In this document: in pieces, positions 16,848-26,186 of the stretch
Layout of the letters: every line of letters starts with the position of its first letter
Position numbering within the stretch: the first letter of the stretch is position 1
DNA from: Gp6-AA40 sp035711805
GTDB taxonomy: Bacteria; Acidobacteriota; Vicinamibacteria; Vicinamibacterales; UBA2999
Length of the DNA stretch: 64,000 nt
Direction of reading: 5' to 3'
Assembly (NCBI GenBank): GCA_035711805.1
Contig: DASTBV010000155.1
Location: forward strand, 124,001 to 188,000
Notes under the pieces: generated by a model
Told to the model about the DNA's origin: nothing
Database searches by the model: none
Seen by the model: only the letters and a program-made list of their open reading frames with translations
Translations under genes and position numbers: made by a program

Positions 16848-17240
16848 ATGCAACTCGGCGGAGCGATGCTGTTCGTAAAGGATCTCGATCGGATGACGGC
16901 GTTCTATCGCGACATCCTGCAGCTCCAGCCCGTCGAGGACACACGCTTGGACAATTGGGTGGAGTTCAACGGCGACGGTGCGCGATTCTCGCTGCACGCC
17001 ATTCCGCCGGCAAGTGCAGCGAGCATCCACATCGACTCGCCGCCGCGGCCGCGCGAGCAAGGGGGCATCAAGCTCACCTTCATCGTGCGCGACGTCCACT
17101 CGACCTTCGAGAGAATTGCCGCGATGGGACTGCCGCTTCTCCAGCGCCCGTGGGGTGGCACCGACGCGGTCGATCCGGAAGGCAACGTCTTCGCCCTCAG
17201 CGCACAGGTCAGCGGCGCGCGAACCACGCGAGCCGAATGA
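16848..17240 (+). CDS. VOC (glyoxalase/bleomycin-resistance fold) protein
   Basis: 130 residues; ATG 16848 preceded by AGGAAG at ideal distance. The layout is a single VOC domain: GAMLFVKDLDRMTAFYRDIL at the start, VEFNGDGARFSLH in the middle, then IKLTFIVRDVHSTFERI and DPEGNVFALS at the end, with the characteristic Asp-Pro-Glu-Gly-Asn. VOC proteins bind a metal or small ligand; a specific reaction cannot be assigned. It is divergent from the diheme cytochrome with a perfect dyad between them. Confidence 0.88.
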   Translation: MQLGGAMLFVKDLDRMTAFYRDILQLQPVEDTRLDNWVEFNGDGARFSLHAIPPASAASIHIDSPPRPREQGGIKLTFIVRDVHSTFERIAAMGLPLLQRPWGGTDAVDPEGNVFALSAQVSGARTTRAE

Positions 17241-17280
17241 GCTTGTCGATCCTGACTTCGACGATGGCGTTGCACCTCGT

Positions 17281-17372
17281 TCCGCCCCGGCCCCCTCATC
17301 CTTTTGGCGATCCGCCGAGGGCAATTCCCCTCTTTGATCGCCAGGGAGCGTCACGTGCTGCGAATTCTACGC
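17281..17372 (-). pseudogene. Decayed 5' end of a PD40-kinase-type gene
   Basis: Positions 17352-17372 repeat, base for base, the 21 bases at 26136-26156 around the start of the intact kinase there, including its TAGAAT box and GTG codon. Reading on from GTG 17354 gives VTLPGDQRGELPSADRQ. The intact kinase begins VALPSDDRQRL and later has ALPASDRQ. The relic matches if about 11 codons are deleted between the two motifs. After that it diverges into low-information sequence. I read it as a relic of a duplicated kinase gene rather than a real short gene. Confidence 0.45.
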
Positions 17373-17441
17373 CTGGATGTCGGCACTCGCGCGTTCGGAA
17401 CTCGGACTCCCAAGGTCGATCGCGCTGATCGATCACGCTGA

Positions 17442-17471
17442 TTGACAAACCGTGCGGGTGAGGCGTATACG
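17442..17471 (+). promoter_or_regulatory. Sigma-70-type promoter of the TonB-dependent receptor
   Basis: TTGACA at 17442-17447, an 18-base spacer, then TATACG at 17466-17471. The start codon at 17546 would leave a leader of about 67 bases. This is the best-matching promoter in the window. Confidence 0.65.
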
Positions 17472-17545
17472 TGGCGCCCGCGTGCCCGGCGTGGTGGGTC
17501 GGTGACGCGTTTCGTCGTCCATCAATCATGGCGAGGGGGACTTCT

Positions 17546-20500
17546 ATGCTGCAGTCGAGGAAAGTGAGATTTGCCCTGCTGGCGGCGTGTCTGCTGACGA
17601 TCCCGACCACCGCACTGGCCCAGGAGGGGACAATCGCCGGCACGATCCGCGACATCCAGGGCGCGGTGTTGCCCGGGGTCACGGTCGAGGCCACGAGCCC
17701 GGCGTTGATTGGCGTCCGGACCACCGTCTCCGACAACCTCGGGCAGTACCGGATCACGAACTTGCCGATCGGTACCTACACCGTCGCGTTCAGCTTGAGC
17801 GGGTTCCAGCGACAGCAGCGCGACAACATCGAGCTGACGAGCGGGTTCACGGCCAACGTCAGCCCGGCGCTGGGCGTCGGCAGCCTCCAGGAGACGGTGG
17901 CGGTAAAGGCCGAATCGCCGGTCGTCGACGTCCAGAACGCGCGGCAGGCAGTCACCTTCACCGGCGATCAGCTGCAGGAACTGCCGACGTCGCGCAACAT
18001 CGTCAGCCTGTTGCAACTGACGCCGGGGATCGGCTCCTCCTACCGACCCGGCACGGCGTATGGCATCTGCAACGGCGGCGTGGGGACGTTCTGCAGCCCG
18101 GCCGTCCAGGGCTTCGACCAGGGAGAAGAGCTGGGCGGCTCGCTCCTGGCCTCACAGGGCCAGGTCAAGGTCGACGGAATGGTGCTCAATTCCAACGCGA
18201 GCCTGACGCAGAGCGTGGCCGGCGGCCCAATCGTCGGCCTGCTTGGCGGGTACATGGCCGACATCGCGAATGCCGCGGAGGTGTCGATTCAGCTCTCGGG
18301 TGCGCTGGGCGAGTCGGAAACGGGCGGCGCCACGATCAACATCGTGCCGCGAACAGGGGGGAATCGCTACGCCGGCGACTTCAATACGACCTACACCACC
18401 AACTCGTGGTTCGCAAAGAACAACCAGGCCTACGAGACCGTAACCGTCACCAACCTGGTCAAGTACAACTACGACATCTCGGGCGCCTACGGTGGTCCGA
18501 TCCGCCGCGATCGGCTGTGGTTCCACTCGGTGGCGCGCGACCAGGGTAAGAAGCAGCTCCCCGGCGGCGGCGAGTTCTTCCCCAACCTCCACTACGGCAA
18601 GTGGGGCTACAACTATCAGCCGGATCGCCCCGCCGGAGTGCTGTCGTACTCGAACCGCTGGCAGAACGTGAACGCCCGCGTCACCTGGCAGGCGACGCAG
18701 AAGAACAAGTTCAACATCTTCTGGGACGAGCAGAATTTCTGCCAGGATCCGTGCCACGGAATGGTGGCGACCTTCGTGGCGCCCGAGGCGTGGTGGTCGG
18801 TGCAGGTCAAGCCGAACCGCCTGCAGCAGTTCTCGTGGACCAATCCGTTGACCAACCGGATCCTGCTGGAAGCACGATCGTCGATCACCGTACAGGACAA
18901 TCACACCGACAGGCACCTGGAGTGGAGAAATCCGCGAGAGATTCCCCGAGTGTCGGAAATCGGCAATACCGCGGGCGGCGACGCCGTGGCGTCGCGGGTG
19001 AACACCACCGCCGGCGGTGGCTTCGCCCCGCTCGCGTCGGGGTCGCTCAACACGGTGTTGATCGGGACCGGGTCGCGCGCGCAGCTGATCGACTCGGACA
19101 ACTTCCGCATGAACGCGTCGGCGTCGTACGTCACCGGGACGCACAACATCAAGATCGGCTACGACGGCGCCATCATCGCGCAGGCGCTGTACAACGCGGC
19201 CAACGACCCGCGGATGACGTACAACTACACTCAGCCGAGCCTCAACGTCTGCAATCCCTTCGTCAACCCGGCGCTCACGGCCTGCGGCAACACGCACCTC
19301 GGCAACCAGTTCGTCGGGCCGCAGTTCAGCACGCTCGAAGAGCAGCGCAACTACTTCCGTCGCCCGCGCCCCTCCAGTGTCGTCATCAATACGGGTGATG
19401 GGAGGGTGGCCGAGCAGCTCAACACCCACGCCTTCTTCGCGCAGGACCAGTGGACGTTCAAGCGGCTCACGCTGAGCGGCGCGCTGCGCTACGACCGCGC
19501 GACGAGCAGCTACGACTCGACCTGCGTCGATGCGGACGTGTTCGTGCCCGCGGACCTGGCCTATTGCACCGGGGAGCACGACGGCGTCTCCTTCAACGAC
19601 GTGTCGCCGCGCTGGGGCGCCGTCTACGACCTGTTCGGGAATGGAAAAACGGCCATCAAATTCAATTACGGCAAGTACCTGGGACAGGCGGCGCTCAGCG
19701 GCGTCTACGCCGCGGCCAACCCGGCGCGGCGAACGGTGAACGATGTCACGCTGAACTGGGACGATCTCAACGGCAATCGCATCGTCGATTGCAACATCGG
19801 GTTCATGCTGACCGAAGCGCGGCGCCGGCAAGCGAACGGGGTTCCGAACGCGAACACGGTATCGGGTGGTGCCGAGTGTCCCAGTTTCACGGCCGGGTCC
19901 GACACGCTGCGGTTCGGCAGGAGTCCATTCGCGCTCGACGCGGAAGGCAATCTGCCGGGACTGCCGCTCACCCAGTGCGGCCTCACCTTCGGCGTGCGGC
20001 CGGAGGTGCTCCAGTACTGCGAGGCTTATGGCGAGTCGCTGGTCAACGGGTGGGGCCGTCGCGACTACCGGTGGCAGTCAACGCTCGGCATCCAGCATGA
20101 GCTCCTGCCGCGGCTCTCCGTCGAAGTGACGTGGAATCGCCGGAAGACCTCCAACGTGACCGTGACCGACCGGCTCGGCCAGGGCTGCGATCGCTTCAAC
20201 GACACCACCGACGTCCGGTCGTGCAACGAGATGTTCCTGAACTACACGCACCCGGACTACCACTTCTACTCGTACGTCGCGCCCAAGGATCCGCGTCTGC
20301 CTGGCGGCGGGGGTTACCGGATCACTGGGCTCAACTCGGTCAACAACGCGCAGTCCACGACCGGGCCTCAGGTGCAGACGTTCATGGAGGAGCGGAGGAG
20401 CATCTGGCACGGGATCGACACCAACTTCGTGTGGCGCGGACCCGGCGGCCTCAGGCTCAACGGCGGTACGAGTTCGGGGCGCAGCAACCTGAACACGTGC

Positions 20501-21082
20501 TATGCCGCGCTGGACAATCCGGACGTGAGGGGGAGAGATGGCGATTATCGAGGTGGCTGCGACGGCGTGAATCCATGGAACACGCGCATCAACGGTACCG
20601 CCGCCTACGTCATCCCGTGGATCGATGTGCTCGTGAGCGGCGTCTTCCAGGGATTCCGCGGGATCGAGCGCGAGGCCAACGTGCAGGATGTCCACAAGAG
20701 CCAGGTGATCTGGGAGCCGGGCAGCGTGTCCCGGCTGAACGATCCATGCACGGGCACGGTTGCGGTGGAAGGCCGCGGCTGCTTCGGTGTAGACCGGAAC
20801 ACGGCGACACAGGACATCAACGTGCTCGTCGACAACGAGCTCTTCGGCGAACGCATCATGTTGTTCGACCTCAAGCTCGCGAAGAACATCCGGTTCAAGA
20901 ATCGCCGCGTCACCATCGGGGTGGACGTCTTCAATGTGTTCAACTCCGACGCGATCGACGACTACAACGACGACTACATCCTCCCGGAGAATCTCGCGCC
21001 GGGCCAGGTGAATCCCTGGGGCACGCCGACCAGTCTGGTAGCCCCTCGGTTCGCTCAGTTCTCGCTGCAGTTCAACTTCTGA
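17546..21082 (+). CDS. TonB-dependent receptor, Oar-like, with carboxypeptidase-regulatory domain
   Basis: 1178 residues from ATG 17546, which has AGGGGGA five bases upstream. ATG 17528 is a weaker alternative. A signal peptide (MLQSRKVRFALLAACLLTIP, cleavage after ALAQ) is followed by a CarboxypepD-regulatory-like domain (about 27-105: GTIAGTIRDIQGAVLPGVTV, then GQYRITNLPIGTYTVAF), a plug region (about 115-260, with LQELPTSRNIVSLLQLTPG), and a long outer-membrane beta barrel ending in the expected aromatic residue (QFSLQFNF). This acidobacterial class is usually linked to uptake of carbohydrate or other bulky ligands; the ligand cannot be told. Promoter at 17442. Confidence 0.93.
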   Translation: MLQSRKVRFALLAACLLTIPTTALAQEGTIAGTIRDIQGAVLPGVTVEATSPALIGVRTTVSDNLGQYRITNLPIGTYTVAFSLSGFQRQQRDNIELTSGFTANVSPALGVGSLQETVAVKAESPVVDVQNARQAVTFTGDQLQELPTSRNIVSLLQLTPGIGSSYRPGTAYGICNGGVGTFCSPAVQGFDQGEELGGSLLASQGQVKVDGMVLNSNASLTQSVAGGPIVGLLGGYMADIANAAEVSIQLSGALGESETGGATINIVPRTGGNRYAGDFNTTYTTNSWFAKNNQAYETVTVTNLVKYNYDISGAYGGPIRRDRLWFHSVARDQGKKQLPGGGEFFPNLHYGKWGYNYQPDRPAGVLSYSNRWQNVNARVTWQATQKNKFNIFWDEQNFCQDPCHGMVATFVAPEAWWSVQVKPNRLQQFSWTNPLTNRILLEARSSITVQDNHTDRHLEWRNPREIPRVSEIGNTAGGDAVASRVNTTAGGGFAPLASGSLNTVLIGTGSRAQLIDSDNFRMNASASYVTGTHNIKIGYDGAIIAQALYNAANDPRMTYNYTQPSLNVCNPFVNPALTACGNTHLGNQFVGPQFSTLEEQRNYFRRPRPSSVVINTGDGRVAEQLNTHAFFAQDQWTFKRLTLSGALRYDRATSSYDSTCVDADVFVPADLAYCTGEHDGVSFNDVSPRWGAVYDLFGNGKTAIKFNYGKYLGQAALSGVYAAANPARRTVNDVTLNWDDLNGNRIVDCNIGFMLTEARRRQANGVPNANTVSGGAECPSFTAGSDTLRFGRSPFALDAEGNLPGLPLTQCGLTFGVRPEVLQYCEAYGESLVNGWGRRDYRWQSTLGIQHELLPRLSVEVTWNRRKTSNVTVTDRLGQGCDRFNDTTDVRSCNEMFLNYTHPDYHFYSYVAPKDPRLPGGGGYRITGLNSVNNAQSTTGPQVQTFMEERRSIWHGIDTNFVWRGPGGLRLNGGTSSGRSNLNTCYAALDNPDVRGRDGDYRGGCDGVNPWNTRINGTAAYVIPWIDVLVSGVFQGFRGIEREANVQDVHKSQVIWEPGSVSRLNDPCTGTVAVEGRGCFGVDRNTATQDINVLVDNELFGERIMLFDLKLAKNIRFKNRRVTIGVDVFNVFNSDAIDDYNDDYILPENLAPGQVNPWGTPTSLVAPRFAQFSLQFNF

Positions 21083-21087
21083 GGTAC

Positions 21088-21939
21088 TCAGTCCGGAACG
21101 GGCTGCTCGATGCTGTCGATGACGATCACATCGAGCGGCCCTTTCGTGGATTGGAGCTTGAGGCCCAACTGCTCCTCCAGCGCGACGAAGAACGTCGGCC
21201 GCGCCGGATCGGACGGTGCGTCGGGCGCGGACGACCCCAGCGGCGCGAAGGCGAGGTCGAAGTCGTACCGGCCGGTCAGCCCGGTCTTGTCGATCACGGG
21301 CCGCCCCTGGCGCTGCAGAAACTGGGCGAACTGTGACATCGAGAACGCGCCCGCGATCAGCCCGATGTCACCGGTCGGGCCGACAGGACCATTGCTGATT
21401 CCACACCGTGGACGGATGCCGGCCTCGGGCCGTGTCACCTGGCCTGCCGCGAACAGCGCGTCACAGTCGACGTCTGACTTGCGGAGGCCTGCGGCGCCCG
21501 GGCGTATGACGACCAGTTCGTAGGCGGGGAGCTCCCTGGGCTCGCGGTGAACTTTCAGCTTGAAGCGATCTTCGAGCAGCGACCGAAGCATCAGGAGCAT
21601 TTCCGCGGGCGGGCCCGGTGGCGTGGGACGAAACTCCCGCGCCGCTTTCGCGGTGATGTCGTAGCGCGCCGACTGGACCCACTCAGGCCCGCCGACGATG
21701 CGGTCGATCGCTCCAGGCTGGTTGCCGATGTACGCGTCGGCGATGAGGAGCCGCAGCGGCGTGTTCACCGCCAGGAACACGCCGCCAGGACGCGTGGCGG
21801 TCTGCATCTTCCCCGGTCCGTCAACGTTCGGCTTGACGCTCGCGACCTCGAACTTCGGCGACGGCGCTGGTTGCGCCTGGACCTGCCCGGTACCGGCCAG
21901 CATGGCGCCCGCCAGAACCAGAAACTGGATGTATCTCAT
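21088..21939 (-). CDS. TIGR03435 family exported protein
   Basis: 283 residues. ATG 21939 is chosen because GGAG lies eight bases upstream and the signal peptide MRYIQFLVLAGAMLAGTGQV begins there; the frame is open further upstream without support. Family features are plain: FEVASVKPN after the signal, LRLLIADAY, RYDITAKA, LLMLRSLLEDRFKLKVHRE, YELVV, the FSMSQFAQFLQ helix, PVIDKTGLTGRYDFDL and the ending LGLKLQSTKGPLDVIVIDS. Such soil-bacterial proteins have no agreed function. It sits 73 bases after the sigma factor gene at 22013 on the same strand, so a two-gene operon is likely. Its 3' end is five bases from the receptor's. Confidence 0.93.
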   Translation of the reverse strand: MRYIQFLVLAGAMLAGTGQVQAQPAPSPKFEVASVKPNVDGPGKMQTATRPGGVFLAVNTPLRLLIADAYIGNQPGAIDRIVGGPEWVQSARYDITAKAAREFRPTPPGPPAEMLLMLRSLLEDRFKLKVHREPRELPAYELVVIRPGAAGLRKSDVDCDALFAAGQVTRPEAGIRPRCGISNGPVGPTGDIGLIAGAFSMSQFAQFLQRQGRPVIDKTGLTGRYDFDLAFAPLGSSAPDAPSDPARPTFFVALEEQLGLKLQSTKGPLDVIVIDSIEQPVPD

Positions 21940-22012
21940 GCTGCGTCTCTCCATCAGCCCAAGATACTCTATTCCATAAAGTTCTTTGGAAGCAAGCGGG
22001 CGCCGGCCGGCG

Positions 22013-22585
22013 TCACGCGTGCGACGACAATTGCCGATAGAGCCAGGCCTTTGCCAGAGCCCATTCGCGCTCCACTGTCGCTGGCGACACGCCGAGCGCT
22101 TCCGCTGCTTCGTCGATCTTGAGCCCCGCGAAGAATCGGAGCTCCACGACCCGACACTGCCGCGGGTCGATCGCGGACAACGCATCGAGCGCCTCGTCGA
22201 GTGCCAGCACGTCCACGCTCGACGTCCAGGCAGCTGGCGACACCTCGCCCAGGCTCACCATCGTCACGCCGCCGCCGCGCTTGTCGGCGCGCTGGCGGCG
22301 GGCGTGATCGACGAGGATCTGCCGCATCAGCGTGGCCGCGACGCCAAAGAAGTGTGCACGGCTCGTCAGCGTCATGCGGTCCAGGTCCACAAGCCGCATG
22401 TAGACCTCGTGAACGAGCGCCGTCGCTTGCAGGCTGTGGCCCGGAGATTCGTCGCGGAGACGACGGCCCGCCACGCGGCGGAGCTCGTCGTAGACGAGCG
22501 GGATCAGGCGGTCGAGCGCCGCGGTGTCGCCCTGACGCCAGGACAGAAGCAGGCCCGTTACATCGTGCGCGGAGCGCTCGGTCAT
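22013..22585 (-). CDS. ECF sigma factor (TIGR02999-like)
   Basis: 190 residues. Region 2 contains LIPLVYDELRRVAGRRLRDE, ALVHEVYMRLVDL and FFGVAATLMRQILVDHARR; region 4 contains LKIDEAAEALGVSPATVEREW. It is the same subgroup as the factor at 663 and of the same length. No anti-sigma gene is adjacent. It precedes the TIGR03435 gene and is divergent from a lipoprotein gene with 82 bases between the two starts, so it may control either. The in-frame GTG and ATG options near the N-terminus do not change the domain. Confidence 0.93.
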   Translation of the reverse strand: MTERSAHDVTGLLLSWRQGDTAALDRLIPLVYDELRRVAGRRLRDESPGHSLQATALVHEVYMRLVDLDRMTLTSRAHFFGVAATLMRQILVDHARRQRADKRGGGVTMVSLGEVSPAAWTSSVDVLALDEALDALSAIDPRQCRVVELRFFAGLKIDEAAEALGVSPATVEREWALAKAWLYRQLSSHA

Positions 22586-22667
22586 CAGCCGCTGAGGGAA
22601 GATTCCGGGAGTTTGCGCTTCATAGCTTACAGGACCGTTTCAGGTTCCTCATTCAATGGAGCGCACC

Positions 22668-23180
22668 ATGAAATACGCAATTCTGGTCTTCTGTCTCTTC
22701 GCCGCGGCGTGCAGCCAGCCGCTGTCGCCATCCGCACCGTCGATCGTGGGTGCGGGAGGTGCGCAGACGCAGGCCAAGGGCGGCGCAAATGTCGAAGTCA
22801 GCTTCACGAAATGGGTCCCTGCCTTTCCGACGTTGGCAGGTGTCACCGGGGGGGACGTCCCTGGCACTTTCGCCGGGGCGGTTCTCCGGCGCGAGCCGTT
22901 CGACAACGGCAACATTGTTCAGCTCGAGGCCCGGTATGAGGTCATTGGTCAGAACGCGGCGCACTCGTTCGTCGCGCATATCGAGGGGAAGCAGAATAAC
23001 GAGACGCAGGAGGCCGTGTTCAACGGCACCATCATCGAAGGCTGGCTGCTGGGGGCCCGAGTACATGTGACCTACGACGTCATCGTCCCGCCGGCGGGTA
23101 CGTCCTGCGTGCCGCAGGCGCCCGTGAACAGGAACTGCTTCCAGGGCACGATTCGCATTCTGCCCGGCTCGGCGAACTGA
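22668..23180 (+). CDS. Small lipoprotein of unknown function
   Basis: 170 residues from ATG 22668, seven bases after GGAG; ATG 22656 is an in-frame alternative. The signal MKYAILVFCLFAAAC has a lipobox with Cys at residue 15. The mature part shows beta-strand-like stretches (VEVSFTKWVPAFP, NIVQLEARYEVIG, HVTYDVIVPP) and two further Cys near the end (GTSCVP, NRNCFQG) that may form a disulfide. I do not recognise the family. Its position back to back with an ECF sigma gene suggests membership of that regulon, which is inference only. Confidence 0.75.
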   Translation: MKYAILVFCLFAAACSQPLSPSAPSIVGAGGAQTQAKGGANVEVSFTKWVPAFPTLAGVTGGDVPGTFAGAVLRREPFDNGNIVQLEARYEVIGQNAAHSFVAHIEGKQNNETQEAVFNGTIIEGWLLGARVHVTYDVIVPPAGTSCVPQAPVNRNCFQGTIRILPGSAN

Positions 23181-23219
23181 GGCCATGAGCCGATGAAGCA
23201 ACTCAGTGCGAGGGCACGC

Positions 23220-26138
23220 TCACCGTGCCAGATTCATCAGCACGATATCGGCGTTGTCCCGGAGTCGATCGAACACGATCTGCGTACCGTCAGGCGACAC
23301 ATCGAAGTTCTGAATCACGAAACCGGCTTTGAAGTTGGTCATCTGACGCCGCTGCCCGCTCTCCAGATCGACCCAGTGGAAGTTCTGCGCGCCGAGATTG
23401 CCTTCGAGCGTGATCAGCGCCGTTCCGTTCGGGACGAAGCGATACGGCGTTGCGATCGTGTAGCCGACCCGCACGTCAGGGAAGGGGACTACGACTTTGT
23501 CCGGCGTGATCGCCTTCACCTGGAATGCCCCACCTCCCTGCTGTTCGGAATACACGATGAATCGGCCGTCTGGCGACCAGACAGGATTGAAGGACAGTTT
23601 GTCGAGCAGCCGGACTGGCGGCCCGCCGCGCAGGGGGACCTTGAACAGACGCGTGCCGTCTCCCTGATTGGCGGCGACAGCCACCCAATCACCCTCGGGA
23701 GACCAGGAGGCGGCGCCGCGTACATCAAAGGAGTCCACCACCGTGCGAACGTTTGTGCCGTCCGCGTTCATGACGTACAGGCCCGCCTTCCCTTCTTTTC
23801 GGTACGAAAAGCAGATCAACCGACCGTCAGGTGAAATAGCCGGCGGAGCCACGACGCCACCATCGTCACCTCGCCAGAGTTCCAGCGCCACTCCGTTTTC
23901 CAGCTTCCACAGTCCGTTTGCTCCGCCTTTCGAAGAAAGGAAGGCCAGATAGCCGAGAGCAAAGCGAGGACCAAGGGCACGCGTGTTGGGCATTGCCACG
24001 CGCGTCACCGCCGCGTCCGTCTGAACGCTGCCTTTGATGGGAACTGCCCACAGGCTCGCGGTGGGTGTGGCGATGGTGGTGACCACACGCCGCGGTGCGG
24101 CCGCGCTGACAGCCACCGATAGATACTGTTCCGCAATGCCGGAGCTCACCCGGTGGGGGATGCGATGTTCGACATCGATCGCATACAGCCACTGGCCCGA
24201 CCCGTCTTCAGCGGTGGCCGAGTAGATCAACGTGCGAGCATCGAGCCAGGCGGGGTACTCCACCCGAGCGTTGTGAGGCGTGATCCGCTCGGGTGTCGCG
24301 GCGGTTTCGGTCGGGGCCACGGGGATGCGCCAGATATCCAGTTCCTCCGTCTGGGGAATCCCGCGAACGAAGTAGATGAAGCGACCGTCCGGCGACCACG
24401 TCAAGTAGTGGTCGTGGACGCCCGGCTGCGAAGCGAATATCCGTCTGGGATTGCTTCCGTTCCGGTCCGCGATGAAGATGGGATCGCCAGGATCGTTGGT
24501 GTGATACGCGAGGCTCGTTCCATCGGGCGACCAGATGGGATTCATACCGCGTTCGACAAAGCGGCGCGGCGCGCCGCCCACGACGGGTGCCAGCCATAAC
24601 TGGTTGCTTCCCCGCCATCCTCCCAACTGCTGAAACCACACCTGCGCTCCATCACCCGAGAATCCGGTGTAGCGGATCGTGCCGTTGTAGGCGAGCGTAT
24701 GGTCCTTGTTGATGGTCTCGAACGCGCCGCTACCAATCTGGCTGATCCAGGCATCGATCGGACCGTTACGGTCAGAGAGGAATACGGTGAACTTTCCATC
24801 TGGCGAGATCGCCGCGTCGAACTCGTCGCCCGGGAAGTCCGTCAGACGTTCGACGGTGGCGCCGGCGAGAGGATTCCTCCAGAAGTAATCCTGTTGCCAC
24901 AGGCGCCAGACGCCACCCGCCGCGACCACGACGGCGACAGCGGCAACGGCCGCGAGCGTTGACCATCGCCGCCGCCGATTTTTGGATGGGACTCCTTCTG
25001 AAGGTGCCGCTACCGCTCCCCGCAATTGGATCCGGTCAGAATCCACGACCGTCTGGGCAGCCGGACCGGCCAGGGTGTCGTCGATTTCCAACCGTGCAGC
25101 CACGGAGGAATCGAGCCGGCGCGCGCGATTCTTTTCCAGGCACCGCCGAAGCAATGTGCGGATCGTTGCGGGAGTCTGCGCCGGCAGTCTCGTCCAATCC
25201 GGCTGCGTCCCAATGACAGCCGCCAGCACGTCGGTCGCGCTGTCGCCACCGAACGCCCGCTGCCCGGTGAGCATCTCGTAGAGGACGCAGCCAAACGCCC
25301 AGAGGTCCGCGCGTCGGTCCACGGCTTTGCCGCGCGCCTGCTCGGGACTCATGTACGCCGCCGTCCCGAGGATGAGGCCGGTCTCGGTAGCATGCGCGCT
25401 CAGCGTCGGCGAGTGCATGATGTCCATCCCCGCCCGGCTCGCGAGGTCGAGGCCCGTGGCCAACCCGAAGTCCAGCACTTTCACCGTGCCGTCCTCGCGG
25501 ACTTTGATGTTCGCGGGCTTCAGGTCCCGGTGGATGATTCCTTGCTCGTGCGCGGCTTCAAGGGCAGCCGCGATCTGCGAGGCGATCGTGAGCGCCTCGA
25601 TGATGGGGATCGGCCCGCTCACGATCCGATCGGCGAGCGTCGGACCATCGACCAACTCCATCACCAGGGCGCGCACGCCGTTGGCGTCCTCGAACCCGTG
25701 GATCTGCGCAATGTGCGGATGGTTGAGCGACGCGAGCACCTGCGCCTCCCGGCGGAAGCGGGCGAGGCGATCGGGATCGTCGGCGATGGCGGGCAGCAAG
25801 ACTTTGACCGCGACCAGGCGGTTGAGCGTCGTATCGCGAGCCTGATAGACCTCACCCATCCCGCCCGCGCCGATGCGCGACGCGATCAGATACTGGCCGA
25901 TGCGCTGCCCCTCGAGGCGGCCTGTCACCCCGGTTTCGTCCGCTCGCACCACCGCGGGCGACTCGAGAAAGCTCTTCGCGCGCTCGTCCGCCGCCAGGAG
26001 CGACTCCACTTCCTGACGCAGCGCCTCGTTGCCGGCGCAGGCGGTGGAGAGGTAGGCCTGCCGGTCCGACGCCGGCAGCGCCCGCGCGGTAGCGAACACC
26101 TCTTTCAGGCGCTGCCGATCATCAGAGGGGAGTGCCAC
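23220..26138 (-). CDS. Transmembrane Ser/Thr protein kinase with PD40 sensor
   Basis: 972 residues from GTG 26138. The helical N-terminal region (about 1-75, LPSDDRQRLKEVFATARALP and EALRQEVESLLAAD) matches that of the 1232 kinase. The kinase domain at about 82-350 has RIGAGGMGEVY, Lys112, HRDLKPAN with Asp205, DFG Asp223 and GTAAYMSPEQARG. A membrane helix at about 392-412 is followed by many PD40 blades with SPDG turns. Its start region carries a TAGAAT box only nine bases before GTG, so the message may be leaderless. A decayed copy of the same start region lies at 17352. Confidence 0.93.
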   Translation of the reverse strand: MALPSDDRQRLKEVFATARALPASDRQAYLSTACAGNEALRQEVESLLAADERAKSFLESPAVVRADETGVTGRLEGQRIGQYLIASRIGAGGMGEVYQARDTTLNRLVAVKVLLPAIADDPDRLARFRREAQVLASLNHPHIAQIHGFEDANGVRALVMELVDGPTLADRIVSGPIPIIEALTIASQIAAALEAAHEQGIIHRDLKPANIKVREDGTVKVLDFGLATGLDLASRAGMDIMHSPTLSAHATETGLILGTAAYMSPEQARGKAVDRRADLWAFGCVLYEMLTGQRAFGGDSATDVLAAVIGTQPDWTRLPAQTPATIRTLLRRCLEKNRARRLDSSVAARLEIDDTLAGPAAQTVVDSDRIQLRGAVAAPSEGVPSKNRRRRWSTLAAVAAVAVVVAAGGVWRLWQQDYFWRNPLAGATVERLTDFPGDEFDAAISPDGKFTVFLSDRNGPIDAWISQIGSGAFETINKDHTLAYNGTIRYTGFSGDGAQVWFQQLGGWRGSNQLWLAPVVGGAPRRFVERGMNPIWSPDGTSLAYHTNDPGDPIFIADRNGSNPRRIFASQPGVHDHYLTWSPDGRFIYFVRGIPQTEELDIWRIPVAPTETAATPERITPHNARVEYPAWLDARTLIYSATAEDGSGQWLYAIDVEHRIPHRVSSGIAEQYLSVAVSAAAPRRVVTTIATPTASLWAVPIKGSVQTDAAVTRVAMPNTRALGPRFALGYLAFLSSKGGANGLWKLENGVALELWRGDDGGVVAPPAISPDGRLICFSYRKEGKAGLYVMNADGTNVRTVVDSFDVRGAASWSPEGDWVAVAANQGDGTRLFKVPLRGGPPVRLLDKLSFNPVWSPDGRFIVYSEQQGGGAFQVKAITPDKVVVPFPDVRVGYTIATPYRFVPNGTALITLEGNLGAQNFHWVDLESGQRRQMTNFKAGFVIQNFDVSPDGTQIVFDRLRDNADIVLMNLAR

Positions 26139-26156
26139 GTGCTGCGAATTCTACGC
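26136..26156 (-). promoter_or_regulatory. 21-bp start-site element with TAGAAT box, shared with 17352-17372
   Basis: On the minus strand this contains TAGAAT (26153-26148), nine bases, then GTG (26138). The same 21 bases occur at 17372-17352 and the match stops exactly at both ends. The spacing suggests transcription starts within a few bases of the start codon. Confidence 0.5.
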
Positions 26157-26186
26157 TTGCGCTGGCGGCGGAAACGACAGCGATAT

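Noticed and set aside
18152..19831. A 559-codon frame on the minus strand opposite the TonB-dependent receptor.
   Set aside because: The receptor has signal peptide, plug, barrel and C-terminal aromatic residue. The opposite frame is rich in Arg, Val and Asp with no domain.
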